A stretch of DNA of 64,000 nucleotides, from positions 155,011,345-155,075,344 of the forward strand of contig JALGPY010000002.1 of assembly GCA_023055425.1 (NCBI GenBank), given 5' to 3'. The notes beneath the pieces are model-generated. The model did no database searches, had not been told where the DNA came from, and saw nothing but the letters and a program-made list of their open reading frames with translations. The position numbers and the translations under genes were made by a program. The first letter of the stretch is position 1. Each line of letters starts with the position of its first letter. Below are positions 33,765 through 45,076 of this stretch, piece by piece. Origin of the DNA: Linanthus parryae (lineage: Eukaryota; Streptophyta; Magnoliopsida; Ericales; Polemoniaceae).

Positions 33765-34424
33765 ATGGCTGCCCATCCCGAACCCGCTTCACCAATTTAT
33801 GGACCTGGAGACTCACCCTATCGCTTGAAGTTCTTGGAATGTCAGGAGAGCAATGCCAACTACTGCGCGCGTGTTAAAAATCAATGCTTTCAATGGAGTT
33901 TCACTCGCCATGGGGGCCGCATTTTTGGAACCCATTCTGATTTCATAATGGAAGGACTACCAAATACCTTCCCATGGAAGAAAGTGAAGGAGGACTACCC
34001 CGACCTAGTCATCGCTAGAGAGGGACAATGGGTGCCCAATGAGAACAAGTACATGCGCAACAACAAGTACCTAGTCGAACCGAAGTACATACGTGGGAAG
34101 CTCAAGGTGTTCGAGACGCTTTTTCGAGTAATGAAGGAAGGCCCAAAATTGGAACCTGAGGAAGACCCAATAGAAGAAGAAGAGATGCCTAAAGAAGAAG
34201 TACCCGTTGCGATTTCACCTGCACACATAGAATTGAGGTCACCCACTCCTACCCCTGTTGATCTCACTGGAGCCTATCTGCCCCAGGGCGTGATCTATCA
34301 CCCAGTCCTAGAAACCTTAAAGGAGTACTATACTTATATCGAAAACCTATGCATCGCTTGGAGTATAAGGTGCCATAATCCTTTTGACCACCCGTTGAGT
34401 ATATTCCACTACATACTCAATTGA
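33765..34424 (+). CDS. Unrecognised 219 aa ORF in the gag position of element F
   Basis: ATG at 33765 follows CAG and opens a 219-codon frame. I do not recognise it. Residues 1-110 are basic and aromatic (YCARVKNQCFQWSFTRHGG, FPWKKVKEDYPDLVIAREGQ). Residues 127-145 are acidic (EEDPIEEEEMPKEE), then a proline-rich linker. The C-terminus is HPLSIFHYILN. Immediately downstream, in a frame with stops, PWKELKDEFNDLVI repeats the internal PWKKVKEDYPDLVI motif, so the protein was probably longer and had two related modules. It lacks the usual gag motifs and a zinc knuckle. It could be a divergent gag, a captured host fragment or an unrelated ORF. Confidence 0.5.
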   Translation: MAAHPEPASPIYGPGDSPYRLKFLECQESNANYCARVKNQCFQWSFTRHGGRIFGTHSDFIMEGLPNTFPWKKVKEDYPDLVIAREGQWVPNENKYMRNNKYLVEPKYIRGKLKVFETLFRVMKEGPKLEPEEDPIEEEEMPKEEVPVAISPAHIELRSPTPTPVDLTGAYLPQGVIYHPVLETLKEYYTYIENLCIAWSIRCHNPFDHPLSIFHYILN

Positions 34425-35621
34425 ATTCCAAGGGTGTAACCTTGGAAGGAGCTCAAAGACGAGTTCAACGACCTAGTCATCTACAACGCATGAGAGGAGG
34501 AAGTGCCTAACATCTCGAAGTACAAGGATCACGTGCAAGATGTATACTTGATACACCCACCCACTCTATTGGGATGTCTAGAGAGTATAACGGCCATGGA
34601 TGCGAAGATCAATCATGAAACGGGACACATGCTGAAGAAACTCGAGGGTATGGATAAGAATGAGATAGCATAGAAGGTACAAGAAGTATTTGAACAATTG
34701 AGGAAGATGGAGAAGCCGATATGGATCTATCCGACTCCGACTATCCTGACTCACCACAATACACTCCTCTCACCCCACCACCCAACCATTAGGATATTTT
34801 ATTCTATATTTTATTCCATTGCAAGTGAGAAAGCTTAGGATTTGATTTAGTTTTATTTTAGACATGGTTTTTTTAAAATTTGTATGATTTGGTAGGATGA
34901 TTTTTCTTTCATGCTAATACTCATATTTTGAGGATCCGTTTTGGAATTTAATAAATTTGTGATTTATTTAGTTGGAATGTGATTTTAATATTTAGATTTA
35001 ATTGTGTTTCGTTATTGTTGATTAGTGCATAGAAAACGTTCATAGAGTTAGAACGCGAGAACGTGGAGTTTGTGACGTTCGAATCTGTGCAGCAGTGGGG
35101 ATTTAGTGTACCAGACGTGTTCAAATTTTGAATTTTTTTTCCCTAAATTTTTCCCAGGTATTAAACAAGTTTAGGTATCTGCTATAAAAATTTCAGCCCC
35201 CAATAAAATCTGGAAACTTAGATACAAATTCCAAAATTCGTTGTATAGTAGCAGAATTGCATAAGTGACCAACTGTAGTATTTTTTATTTTAACCTATCT
35301 TCCATATATTTGATGAGTATCAAATTTTTTTGGTGATTAGAAGACACATAGGATATATCTCTCTGAATTCCTAGCCCATTTTTAAAAAGTTAAAGTCAGT
35401 TTAAGTCCTGGTAAAGTTAAAGTTTCAGTTCACGTAGTTTGTGACAGCAGCTGTGCTATTCTCTGCATAACTTGAATTCTATAATTTATTTTGAGTTGAT
35501 TCTTCTTCATTATGAAATAAAACTAAGAGAGGATGTTCCAAATCAAAATTTATAATTATTACTTTCCCGATTTCAGCAGTTAAACTAAGGAAGGGATATC
35601 AGTGGATCCATGAAAGATTTA
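34425..35621 (+). other. Decayed continuation of the unknown ORF, then non-coding sequence
   Basis: 34436-34790 shows open pieces (PWKELKDEFNDLVI, SKYKDHVQDVYLIHPP, METVQEVFEQLRKME-like) broken by stops. From 34800 to 35620 it is AT-rich and I see nothing coding. Confidence 0.4.
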
Positions 35622-35624
35622 AGC

Positions 35625-36498
35625 AGTTAAAGATTGGCCAAATCCGAAGAATGTGTCAGAAATAAGAAGTTTTCTGGGATTAGCAGGTTATTACCGGCGT
35701 TTTGTGAAAGATTTCTCAAAGATCGCTAGACCGCTGACTACGCTAACGAAGAAGGCGGTAAAGTATCAGTGGAGCGAAGATTGTGAAGAAGCATTCCAGA
35801 CATTGAAGGAAAAGTTGACTACAACACCTGTGTTAACGTTACCCAATGATTCTGGCGAGTTTGATGTTTACAGTGACGCATCAAAGAAGGGTATAGGATG
35901 TGTGCTTATGCATGAAAGAAGGGTTATTCCATATGCCTCGAGATAGGTGAAAACTCATGAAGACACATTTGCCACGCATAATTTAGAGCTTGCAGCAATA
36001 GTTTTTGCATTGAAGATATGGAGACATCACCTATATGGGGCAGTAAGTAGATTGTATACGGACCACAACAGTCTCAAATACATCTTCACGCAGAAAGAGC
36101 TAAACAATAGGCAAAGACGTTGGCTAGAGATTATAAGAGGATTATAACTTGCATATACAGTATCACGAGGGAAAGGCAAACGTAGTAGCTGATGTGTTAA
36201 GCAAAAAATCGAGCCATACTTTAGATGCTATGCTAGTTTTGCAAGACTGGCTATGCCATGAGTTTCGGAAGCTCGAAATTGAAGTGGTGGAACAAGGTGG
36301 AGTGAAGAATATCCTTGGGAATATGATAATTGTGCGAGATATCATAGAAGAGATAAGGAGTAACCAACCAGGAGATGTAAAGCTGGAAAGGATACAGAAG
36401 AAGATTGAGAAGGGCAAACAAACGATTTTAAGATCCATGAAGATGGAAGTATCCGCTGAAAAGGGGAAATGGTATGTACCACATAAGTGTGCGGAAAC
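35625..36498 (+). pseudogene. Pol of element F: RT C-terminus, RNase H and start of integrase
   Basis: It starts in the RT thumb/connection with [19 protein letters not shown], then RNase H with [15 protein letters not shown], then YASR and a TAG stop (35944), HNLELAAIVFALKIWRHHLYG, YTDHNSLKYIF and, after a frameshift at 36147, HIQYHEGKANVVADVLSKK. The integrase N-terminus is reached at WYVPHKCAE, where element B is inserted. RNase H would remove the RNA template strand. Catalytic RT boxes upstream are absent. The stop after YASR is likely CAG to TAG. Confidence 0.85.
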
Positions 36499-38413
36499 TG
36501 TTAATGATTTAGAATTGCATGTTTTAGTATGTTAATGAACTCTTCATAACTTGCTAATTTGTGTAATTTAGCTATTTTATCTCTCTTTCTATACTTATGC
36601 TTGTCTTTGTAGTTTAAGTTGTTTTTATCTTATTTTGTAGGCAAAGACGTGATTTAGAACGCAAGAGGCAAGTTGGGAGAGTTTGAATGAGGAATTGAGA
36701 GGCTTTGGAGGGGCCAAGAGAAGTGAAGAATGATTTAGATTATTTAAGAATCAAGGGAAAAAGATGCCGAAATTGAAGAAAATGCAAGTTAAAGGCTAAA
36801 TTTCAAGTCAAAAGTGAAGTCAAGGGCATAATAGACAAGATTATAACAGACTTGGGGCTAAAGTGCAAGATTCTAAACGTTTTAGGGACTGCAATGTATG
36901 CTTATTGACGTATTTGGGGTGTAATAGCAATTTTTCAAACATTTTAAAAGGAGATGGGGGCCATTTAAAGCCCCCAACAAACCAGAGGGGGCGAAATTGC
37001 AATTTTTCCAAAACAACTCACAATTAGCGTGAGTATTCTCTCTCCCCGACGGATGAAGCACGCAGAAAAGGCAGAGAAGCCATGGAAGCTACACGAAGCT
37101 TTGACCCAGCCCCGTTGGACCCCAAATCGCCACCAAATCACTTGAATCCGGTACCAAATTGATCCCCAGCCCACGCTCTATCTCATGATACCCTCAATTC
37201 GGCCCAACAAGCATCAAAGAGGAAAGCCCCAAATCGTCTAGGGTTCTTGACGGTTCTGCAAATCGACGGTAGAGATGGTATTAGATGAATTGGAGGGAAG
37301 AGAATGATCCTTGGAGGGTACGAAATCCACCCCTCAAGTCTATATAACACAAGGGCCAAGAATTGGAGGGTACGAATTGGAGGGCAGAGAATGATCCTTC
37401 TTCTGGGTTGTTCTTGAGCTCTCTAAGGGCCAAGAACAGAGAAAGAGGAAGAGAGGGAGAGAGGGGTTGCATTCTCAGTCCGATTTCTGGGCGTTTTTGG
37501 CTCTGTTCGTGGTTAAATTAGTGCTCTGTTTCGCTGTTTTTTGCTCTGTTCTTCGTTTGTGATTGCAGCGGCAGCAGCTGCAGAGATAACAGCAGTAGCA
37601 GCTTACAGTAACAGCTTATTTTTCATTTCCTTCATTAGTTTCTAGCTTAGCTTGTATTTGGGGCTGTTTTGCTATGCAATTTGTAGTTTGAATCAAGATT
37701 TTGGGTAGTAAGTGTATGACATCAAGTGTTATTCAAGTTTTGATTATTAAATCGTCATTTCTATTAATCTCTCTTGAATCCATCGTCATGCTTAGCTAGT
37801 TACATTTGTTGGGTTGATTGATGAAGTTGGGTGACTTGTTGTGAGGTTGTCAATTATTGTTCAAGTTTTCACAAGTTTGGATGTCGAGTTCATTGAATTC
37901 GTGTCGAAAGAAAAATCTGAATTGTGGCTTGATCTTGTATGTGGACTCACTTGGATGAGTACATATCCTTGATGCTTGACATAACTCTATTTTGGGTTTC
38001 ACTCTTGAATTCATGAACTAAACATTCATCTTTGCTTCAGAATCCATGTTTCTTCACTTGATACAAGTTTTGGGTGTTGAACTTCATTTACAAGTTCTCT
38101 AGCGAAATCAATTGACCCAACTTACTTTCATATCGACTAGATCTTTTGAATCGTAGTAGTATTAGTATTCGTTTCCTTTGTTTCTTACTTGAATTCTCAA
38201 ACTTGCTCCATCACTAGTGATGGATTTGATAGCTTGGCAAGCTCTAAAGCCATTGAGAATTTGTTAACTGCTTTAGTTAGTCGTTTGCTACTCTCTTTCT
38301 AGTTTAACAAGTCATTGTCTAAACCCTCCTCTCCTTGTGGATTCGACTCCGGACTTACCGGATTTTATTACTTGAGACGATATCCTACACTTGGGATTAT
38401 TTTTCGTCGAACA
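36499..38413 (+). repeat. 5' LTR of element B (1915 bp)
   Basis: TGTTAATGATTTAGAATTGC to CGTCGAACA. It contains a TATA-like TATATAA at 37341-37347 and two related GGAGGGTACGAA blocks around 37310-37390. About 1.1 kb in the middle, including the TATA box, is absent from the 3' LTR. Confidence 0.9.
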
Positions 38414-38419
38414 AGTTTT

Positions 38420-38436
38420 TGGCGCCGTTACCGGGG
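38420..38436 (+). other. Primer binding site of element B (tRNA-Asp type)
   Basis: TGGCGCCGTTACCGGGG, one mismatch from the plant tRNA-Asp complement, 6 bp after the LTR. Confidence 0.85.
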
Positions 38437-38584
38437 AGAGGCTAGGCTTTAGATTTGATTTTCTTTAATTTCTTAGTATTTTTCTTGACATTTATCTAGT
38501 TGCTTGTGGTTAGTTAAGCTTGTGAGATTCAAGAGGGCTTGTGAAATTCATCAAGTACCTCTCATCTACTTGCTTGAAAAAAAA

Positions 38585-40080
38585 ATGTCTCATGAACATT
38601 TTGGACTTGGTGAGAGCCCTAACGTTCCTTCACATCCTTACTACTATGCATTTACTAATCATGAAAATCATTCTAGGGAATCAATGCGTTCCATACGTGA
38701 GCGTGCTTACAATAATGGTGATTATTTTCCTAAGAATAATTATTCTTGGCATGATAGTAGGACACTAGATTGCACATCTCATGCTTCTTGTGCACAATCA
38801 CCTCCCTCAAACACTTACATGTTTTTGAACTCTCATGATTCTTGCACTTATCAATATAATGATATGATGTGTGAATCAAGAGTAGTTAGTCATTCTGAGA
38901 GGGAATCACTTGTGAATGATGAGCTAAATACGCCTATAAGTGATTCTCTAGAGGAGACACTTCAAAAATATCTCCAAGGCACAAAAGAACTAGAAGATTC
39001 GCTAAGAGAACTAAGAGAATCACAAAGTGAACTTGTAGAATCATTTTCTCACTTGGTTGACAAAGTGGAATCCTCATATTCACAATCGCATGATGATGAG
39101 TCTCTTGCATATAGTTCTTACTCTTCATAAGACTCGCCATCATATGAGTCTCAAGTTCCTATTCACACACATCACGAGCTTGCTCAAGATTAAATTTTGG
39201 ATGATGTGTTTGGTGATGTAGTTGTTGCAACTAGGATAGGTGATTGTGTTCATTTCTCATTTGCACATTCTAAAGAAGCATGTGATAGTGATATTGGTAG
39301 TGAGATTGATATTTTTGATGATGACTCTTCAACCCGTGACATGAGTGAAGCCATTTTGAATGACTCACATAGTGACACTTGTGAGGAGGAGTCGCAAAAT
39401 GAAAATCACTCATGTGATGAGTTAGAGATCAAATTTGATGCTACCACTAGAAGGGAATGTAGTCTTGTCTTGTGCTCTAGAAGAGCCTAATACTTACCGG
39501 AGTTCCTATGATCTTGATTGTGAAAAAAATTGAAATTTTATTGGGAGGTACTCCGGTTAGTATTGATATGCCTAATGAAGATCCGGGGAGCTATGCTTGT
39601 ATTTGTGAAGAAATTGAATTTTACTTGAATGCTCCCTTGGATTCTATCATTATGGAAGATGTGCCTAAGGGTTTGGATGAAGCTTCAAGTTCTCAAATTA
39701 GCTTAACTCCCACTTGTGAAGTCCCATCCCCAACTCCATATGACTTATTTAAAAGTGATGAGATTGAGGATTCACAAGTTGCCGCCATCTCTCGAGTTTT
39801 GATTTCAAGTAAAAATTTGGCAACTTATGAAGACCCATTCTATGATTCATGTCATTTGAGGATTTCAAACCCTTTTCTTAAGATGATACATGACATATCC
39901 ACTTGCTCTAGCTTAATTATTAGATTTTGCTTGCATCTCTTATTCATCTTTTGTGTCTTGCCCCTACTTCTCCTATCTATTCTAATTGATGAATCAAACT
40001 TTTTGAGGGAGAAGTACTTTTCTATGAATGAAGTAGGGGCATGTCATGGAAGCAAATTTCCAGGATTGGGGGTGGGATAG
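38585..40080 (+). pseudogene. Decayed ORF of element B, unknown protein with C-terminal membrane segment
   Basis: ATG at 38585 (MSHEHFGLGES) opens a serine-rich frame with a coiled-coil-like stretch (EETLQKYLQGTKELEDSLRE). Two in-frame TAA stops (39128 and 39191) break it, and the same frame continues acidic and serine-rich to 39490. After a frameshift the frame from 39508 continues to 40080 and contains a strongly hydrophobic run (LHLLFIFCVLPLLLLSILI, about 39933-39990), a likely transmembrane helix, followed by a short tail ending FPGLGVG. I recognise no gag, pol or known envelope domain. By position it replaces gag-pol. An envelope-like role is a guess from the membrane segment alone. Confidence 0.55.
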
Positions 40081-41766
40081 CATCAATTCTTTGTTTCACC
40101 TCCCTAGTTGTAAATAAATAAATTAGTTTAACTCTATTTCTTGCATTCTTTTTCTCTTTCTATTACTATTTTGTAGGTTGCTCTTGGAGGAGGACTTGTG
40201 CTAGGTGGCCAAGAAAGCTTAAATGAGGTCTCTTCTATCCCTTAACTCTTGCTAAAATTTGTATGCTCTTCCATTCTTCTCACACATTGAGGACAATGTG
40301 ACATTTTAGTTGGGGGGTGGGGAGTAGATTTTATTTCTTGCTTAAATGGTTACTAGCATGCTTTTTCTTCATTAGCGATTTACATGAAAAATACAAAAAA
40401 AATAAAAATTTGAAAAAAATCATAAAAAATAAATGAAAATTTTGAAAAAAAAATGTGTGAACCTTTCATGAGAAGCATCACTCTTTCCCCGTGTCAAACC
40501 ATAGATTTTTTTCTTCTTTCTTTGGTAGTTTTATTTATTTTAACCTTTCATCTTGAGTCTAGATTTTATTTTCTTATTTGATAGCTTTATTGAGTCTTAG
40601 GAAGTTATAGTTGAGTCACTTATTTTGAAAAAATGAAAAAAAAATGAGAAAAAGTGAAAAAGGGGAATTTTGGAAAGCTAGATGTTTTCAAATAATGAAA
40701 TCTCTTAGTCTATATTCTTTTTATTTTTATTTTAAAAATGAATTCTTTGCTTATACTCAATACATCTACACCAATATCTCAACTTCCGCGATATCATGCG
40801 TTCTCACAAAACGACACACTAAATTTACGTTTCATGTTTGAGTACTTCAAGCTAAGTTGATCACATAAACTTTGACGTCTTACTACTTTTGATAAAGGGT
40901 GCATTTCTAAAGCTATTTGAACTCTACAAAAAGGATTTAATTCTAATCGTTTTTGCGGTGGAAACTTGTAGCCCATTGGAGTGGTGGTTACCAATGACAC
41001 CCCATGCGATGTCTAAGAAATAGAGGGGTGTCCGGGGATAATGTTACATTAACACCTAGATAGCTCCCTTGGTTTAGCTTAAAAAGCCCACTCGCTTGTA
41101 TATTCCTCTATTTTGTTGTGGGTCTTGGAGAGCCTTGGATTGGGGGTGAAAAAAAAATGTTAATGCTATAAATCTTGAAAAAAAAATTAAATTATGATAA
41201 TTCGCACCACCTCCCAATCGACAAAAGGATCATACAAGCCCACAACCACATCCCCCATTCTAAAAATCAATTTTTGTTCAAATCTTTGTTGGTCCATCCT
41301 ACATGGGTGCTTTTGAAAAAGTACGATAATGTCTAGTTTCATGTGATCCTTATTTTTGAAGGCATACTTTCTTGCGAATTTGACTTAATTAACAAGATTT
41401 GTGGTTTGCATGAGTCAACTTCTGCCAAACACCGCCCACATTTGTATGAGTATATGCTTAGACGTCCATAGGTTTCTTTCTCAATCTTTTTGGACTTTGA
41501 GAATTTATTTGATGAGACATTTGTGCATTCTTCTTTTTCCCCCACCATAAAAACATTAAAATTAGCTAGTAACTCTTAGTATTTTATTTATTTGAGTTCT
41601 CACTTAGGATGGATAATGTGTGTGTGTGTTTGTAAATATTTGAGTCCAGTTTAGAATTGAGTCAAGCCTTGTCTAGTTGAGTGTGTGTGTCTCATGATTG
41701 GCTCTTAAACAAGTTTAAATATCGCTCTGTTTGCTCGAGGACGAGCAAAAGGCTAGTTGGGGTGTG
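40081..41766 (+). other. Non-coding 3' interior of element B with polypurine tract
   Basis: A/T-rich spacers alternate with G-rich motifs. It ends with CGAGGACGAGCAAAAGGC and GTTGGGGTGTG (41756-41766) next to the 3' LTR. Element C ends with a similar GGGACGAGCAAAACG motif before its 3' LTR, another link between B and Athila-like elements. Confidence 0.6.
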
Positions 41767-42590
41767 TGTTAATGACTTAGAATTGCATGTTTTAGTATGA
41801 TAATGAACTCTTCATAACTTTCTAATTTGTGTAATTTAGCTATTTTATCTCTCTTTCTAGACGTATGCTTGTCTTTGTAGTTTTGGTTGTTTTTATCTTA
41901 TTTTGTAGGCAAAGACGTGATTTAGAACTCAAGAGGCAAGTTGGGAGAGTTTGAATGAGGAATTAAGAGGCTTTGGAGGGGCCAAGAGAAGTGAAGAAGG
42001 ATTTAGATGGGATTATATTGAAGAATCAAGGGAAAAAGATGCTAAAATTGAAGAAAATGCAAGTTTAAGGCTAAATTTCAAGTCAAAAGTGAAGTCAAGG
42101 GCATAATAGACAAGATTATAACAGACTTGGGGCTAAGGTGCAAAATTATAAACGTTGTAGGGACTGCAATGTATGCTTATTGACGGATTTGGGGTGTTAT
42201 AGCAATTTTTCAAACATTTTAAAAGGAGTTGGGGGCCATTTAAAGCCCCCAACAAACAAGAGGGGGCGAAATTGCTAACTAAATCAATTGACCCAACTTC
42301 ACTTTCATATCGACTAGATTTTTTGAATCGTAGTAGTATTAGTATTCGTTTCCTTTGTTTCTTACTTGAATTCTCAAACCTGCTCCATCACTAGTGGTGG
42401 ATTTGATAGCTTGGCAAGCTCTCAAGCCATTGAGAATTTGTTATTTGCTTTAGTTAGTCGTTTGCTACTCTCTTTCTAGTTTAAAAAATCATTGCCTAAA
42501 CCCTCCTCTCCTTGTGGATTCGACTCCGGACTTAACGGATTTTATTACTTGAGACGATATCCTACACTTGGGATTATTTTTCGCCGAACA
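41767..42590 (+). repeat. 3' LTR of element B (824 bp, internally deleted)
   Basis: It matches the 5' LTR from TGTTAATGA to about 500 bp in, jumps at GCGAAATTGC to sequence corresponding to about 38104, and continues to CGAACA. Roughly 1.09 kb is missing, with a few filler bases (TAACT) at the joint and GCGAAAT microhomology at both deletion edges of the 5' LTR. Confidence 0.85.
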
Positions 42591-43878
42591 GAAACCAAGG
42601 AAAAGTAGATGCGTGAAGCGCACAACATACCCTATTCAGTACATCCAGGAGGTGACAAACTCTACCAAGATTTGAAGAAGATGTTTTGGTGGCCCAACAT
42701 GAAAAAGGAAGTATCAGAATTCGTAGCAAGATGTTTAACCTGAAAGAAGGTGAAATTCGAGCATAAAAGAATGGGAGGCTTAGTTAAACCATTGGATGTT
42801 CCAGTGTGGAAGTGGGATTCAATTTCGATGGATTTCGTGACTGCCTTACCGACATAAAAGAATGGATTAAATCATATATGGGCTGTGGTTGACAGATTAA
42901 CCAAGACAGCAAGGTTCATTCCAATGAAGGATACATGGAATATGGAGCAAAGGGCTGATGTGTATATGAAAAACATTGTGAGGTACCATGGAGTACCAAG
43001 CTCTATAGTTTCCGACAAGGATCCTAACTTTCTCTATCACTTCTGGAAAGCACTCTAGGAGGCATTGGGAACTCAGTTGAAATTCAGTATAGCATTCCAC
43101 CCTGCTACGGATGGACAAATCGAGAGGACAATTCAGACGTTGGAAGATATGCTAAGGTCTTGTGTTATGTAATTTCCAGATTCATGGGTTGATAGATTAC
43201 CTCTAATAGAGTTTCCCTACAACAAAAGTTACCACGCCAGCATTGGCATGGCACCACACAAAGCGTTTTGTGGAATAAAGTGTCAAGCACCATTGTGTTA
43301 GACCGACATAAGCGAGACGATATTGATTGGTCCATAGTTAATTGAAGAGATGACTAATCAAATGAGACTTATCCAGCAACGAATGAAGGCAGCTCAGGAT
43401 AGGAAAAAGTCCTACGGTGATCAAAAGAGAAGACTATTGGAGTTTCAAATTGGAGAAAAAGTGTTCCTCATAGTTTCTCCTTCTAAGAGAGTCATGAGGT
43501 TCAATAAAAAAGGGAAGTTGAGGCCGAAATTCATTGGACCGTACGAAGTCATAGAGAAGATTGAAGAATTTGCTTATCGGTTTGGATCTACCATCAAATT
43601 TGGGTCGTGTTCACAATGTATTCCACGTAACTCAACTAAAGACGTACGTGCCTAACCCGTATCATGTATTAGATCCTGAATCGGTAGAATTGGATCCTTC
43701 GTTGAGTTATCAAGAGCATCCTGTTAAGATTCTAGACTCAAAGACAAGGGACACCCACAAAAAGAGTGTCAAGCTGGTAAAGGTCTTACTGACGAATCAC
43801 CTCACAGAAGAGGCAACATGGGAAGCGGAGGAAGATATGAGGAAGAAGTACCCTCACCTTTTTGAAGAGGTATTTTGA
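42591..43878 (+). pseudogene. Integrase with chromodomain-like C-terminus of element F
   Basis: The HHCC region is REAHNIPYSVHPGGDKLY then ARCLT followed by TGA where the last zinc cysteine is expected. The catalytic core has [20 protein letters not shown] and a [14 protein letters not shown] box (D, D, E). Stops occur at 42738, 42855, 43056, 43170 and 43299; several fit C-to-T or G-to-A changes. The C-terminal part GEKVFLIVSPSKRVMRF-KGKLRPKFIGPYEV and, after a frameshift near 43600, VFHVTQLKTYVPNP, EHPVKILD and EATWEAEEDMRKKYPHLF form the GPY/F module and a chromodomain-like tail typical of plant chromoviruses. It inserts cDNA and would steer it through the chromodomain. Confidence 0.85.
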
Positions 43879-43900
43879 GTTCCGAGGACGTCACTCCTAT

Positions 43901-43964
43901 AAGGGGAGACGATGTAATCCTTCGGTTTTAAATACGTCATTTTAGTACTCCTTATAGTATATTA
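43901..43964 (+). repeat. Polypurine tract and first 52 bp of the 3' LTR of element F
   Basis: AAGGGGAGACGA (43901-43912) precedes TGTAATCCTTCGG at 43913. The LTR is broken at 43965 by Copia element E. Confidence 0.7.
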
Positions 43965-45076
43965 TGTAGAATTTTGATAACAGATACGTAGAAGAATAAA
44001 TCATAATTAATTCGTTCAAGACCCTCCAAGGATCACAAGTCTAGAATTCATAACGATAGTAAGGGTTTAGTATCAAAATACCTTTTGGATCTCCTTTGAT
44101 GACTTCACACGTGAAATAGTATTCCCGTCTCTATGGCTAGTCCACTCCTAGGTTAGAATCCGTATCTTCCAAAACCTTTTGCTAGCAAGGAGAGATGGAA
44201 GAAGAAGAAGAAGAAGATCACACAACCAACACCAATAGAGGGGCTCGGGCTTCTTGTTGGAGCCGACGGGGTAGAGGGCGGACCAAGTAGTTCGGCCTCC
44301 TTGGTTTTGCTCTCTCTCCTTTCTTTTCTCTCCAACTCAATGTGTTATGAGAATTATTGTGGGAAGGAAGCTAGGAGTGTACTTTATATAGTCCAACAAA
44401 TCCTTGTTGACTGCAAAAAAGCCCCTATCATAATCCTGTCCATACACGATTAGTCCAACTTGCAAATTAGTCCTACTAAGTTTGTAAGTAGTTGTGTATT
44501 GATCATTCTAATTAATTAATCATATTAATTACTTCCCAAGTCCGGTCTAATCCATAGGGAGTGTGACCGCATAGGTTTCTTGTTAGTTGGTAGTAACTAT
44601 TTACTAACATGGAGCGGCCTCTAGCAAGACATCCACGCTACCAAACTAATAGAAATAGTCATCAAACAAACCTTGTGCAAGTATTTTCTCATCCCTTTGT
44701 CTCAATATCCGGATTGGACACGAGACATAAAAGTCACACTCGTATATCCAATCCATATTTTATCGATCCCGTGAATAGTCTTATCCATGCAGATAACATC
44801 AATATCCTATACTAATTTATCTGAGTCTGACCAGACATTCTATAAGCACCATCCCTCGGGTGGCCGTGGATATTTACTCCCGTTATGTGGGAGGGACAAA
44901 TCCTATCTACGCCAACTACCATCTCTAAGATCTCTTTCTTATTGTATCCGACGAATGCCTTTATTACTGCCCAGTTACGGTGTAGCGGTTTAAGATGTCA
45001 AAATACAATATTCCGCAACTAGAGGATCTAGTGACTTCAAGTCTAAGGATGACAATACCGTTGTCACTACGAGAAG
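43965..45076 (-). repeat. Element E LTR, distal part (U3 end, R and U5)
   Basis: It includes a minus-strand TATATAAA at 44390-44383, equivalent to the TATA box of LTR D, and an end matching the end of LTR D (CTTGTGATCCTTGGAGGGT). AGAAG at 45072-45076 is the TSD of element C. Confidence 0.8.

Larger units (their letters stand above)
36499..42590 (+). mobile_element. Element B: non-autonomous LTR retrotransposon, 6092 bp, TSD GAAAC
   Basis: It is inserted in the integrase of F. The 5 bp TSD GAAAC lies at 36494-36498 and 42591-42595. LTRs start TGTTAATGA and end CGAACA. The PBS is tRNA-Asp type. The interior (38414-41766) has no gag, protease, RT or integrase; it holds one decayed ORF with a membrane-type segment. 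A TTGAGGACAATGTGACATTT-then-G-rich motif (about 40295-40320) resembles one in element C (about 55415-55440), linking B to the Athila/Tat group. It would depend on another element for reverse transcription. Confidence 0.9.
32066..43964 (+). mobile_element. Element F: Ty3/Gypsy chromovirus, interrupted by element B, truncated at both LTRs
   Basis: The order is a 5' LTR piece ending TGTTACA at 33490, a PBS-like site, an ORF of unknown type, an RT C-terminus plus RNase H, insertion of B at 36499, integrase with chromodomain-like tail, a polypurine tract at 43901 and the first 52 bp of the 3' LTR. The 3' LTR is cut by Copia E at 43965. The N-terminal RT and the protease are missing between 34800 and 35620. 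It has stops throughout. Confidence 0.75.

Noticed and set aside
38504..38584. Upstream extension of the element B ORF
   Set aside because: It begins with TTG; the first ATG in frame is at 38585.
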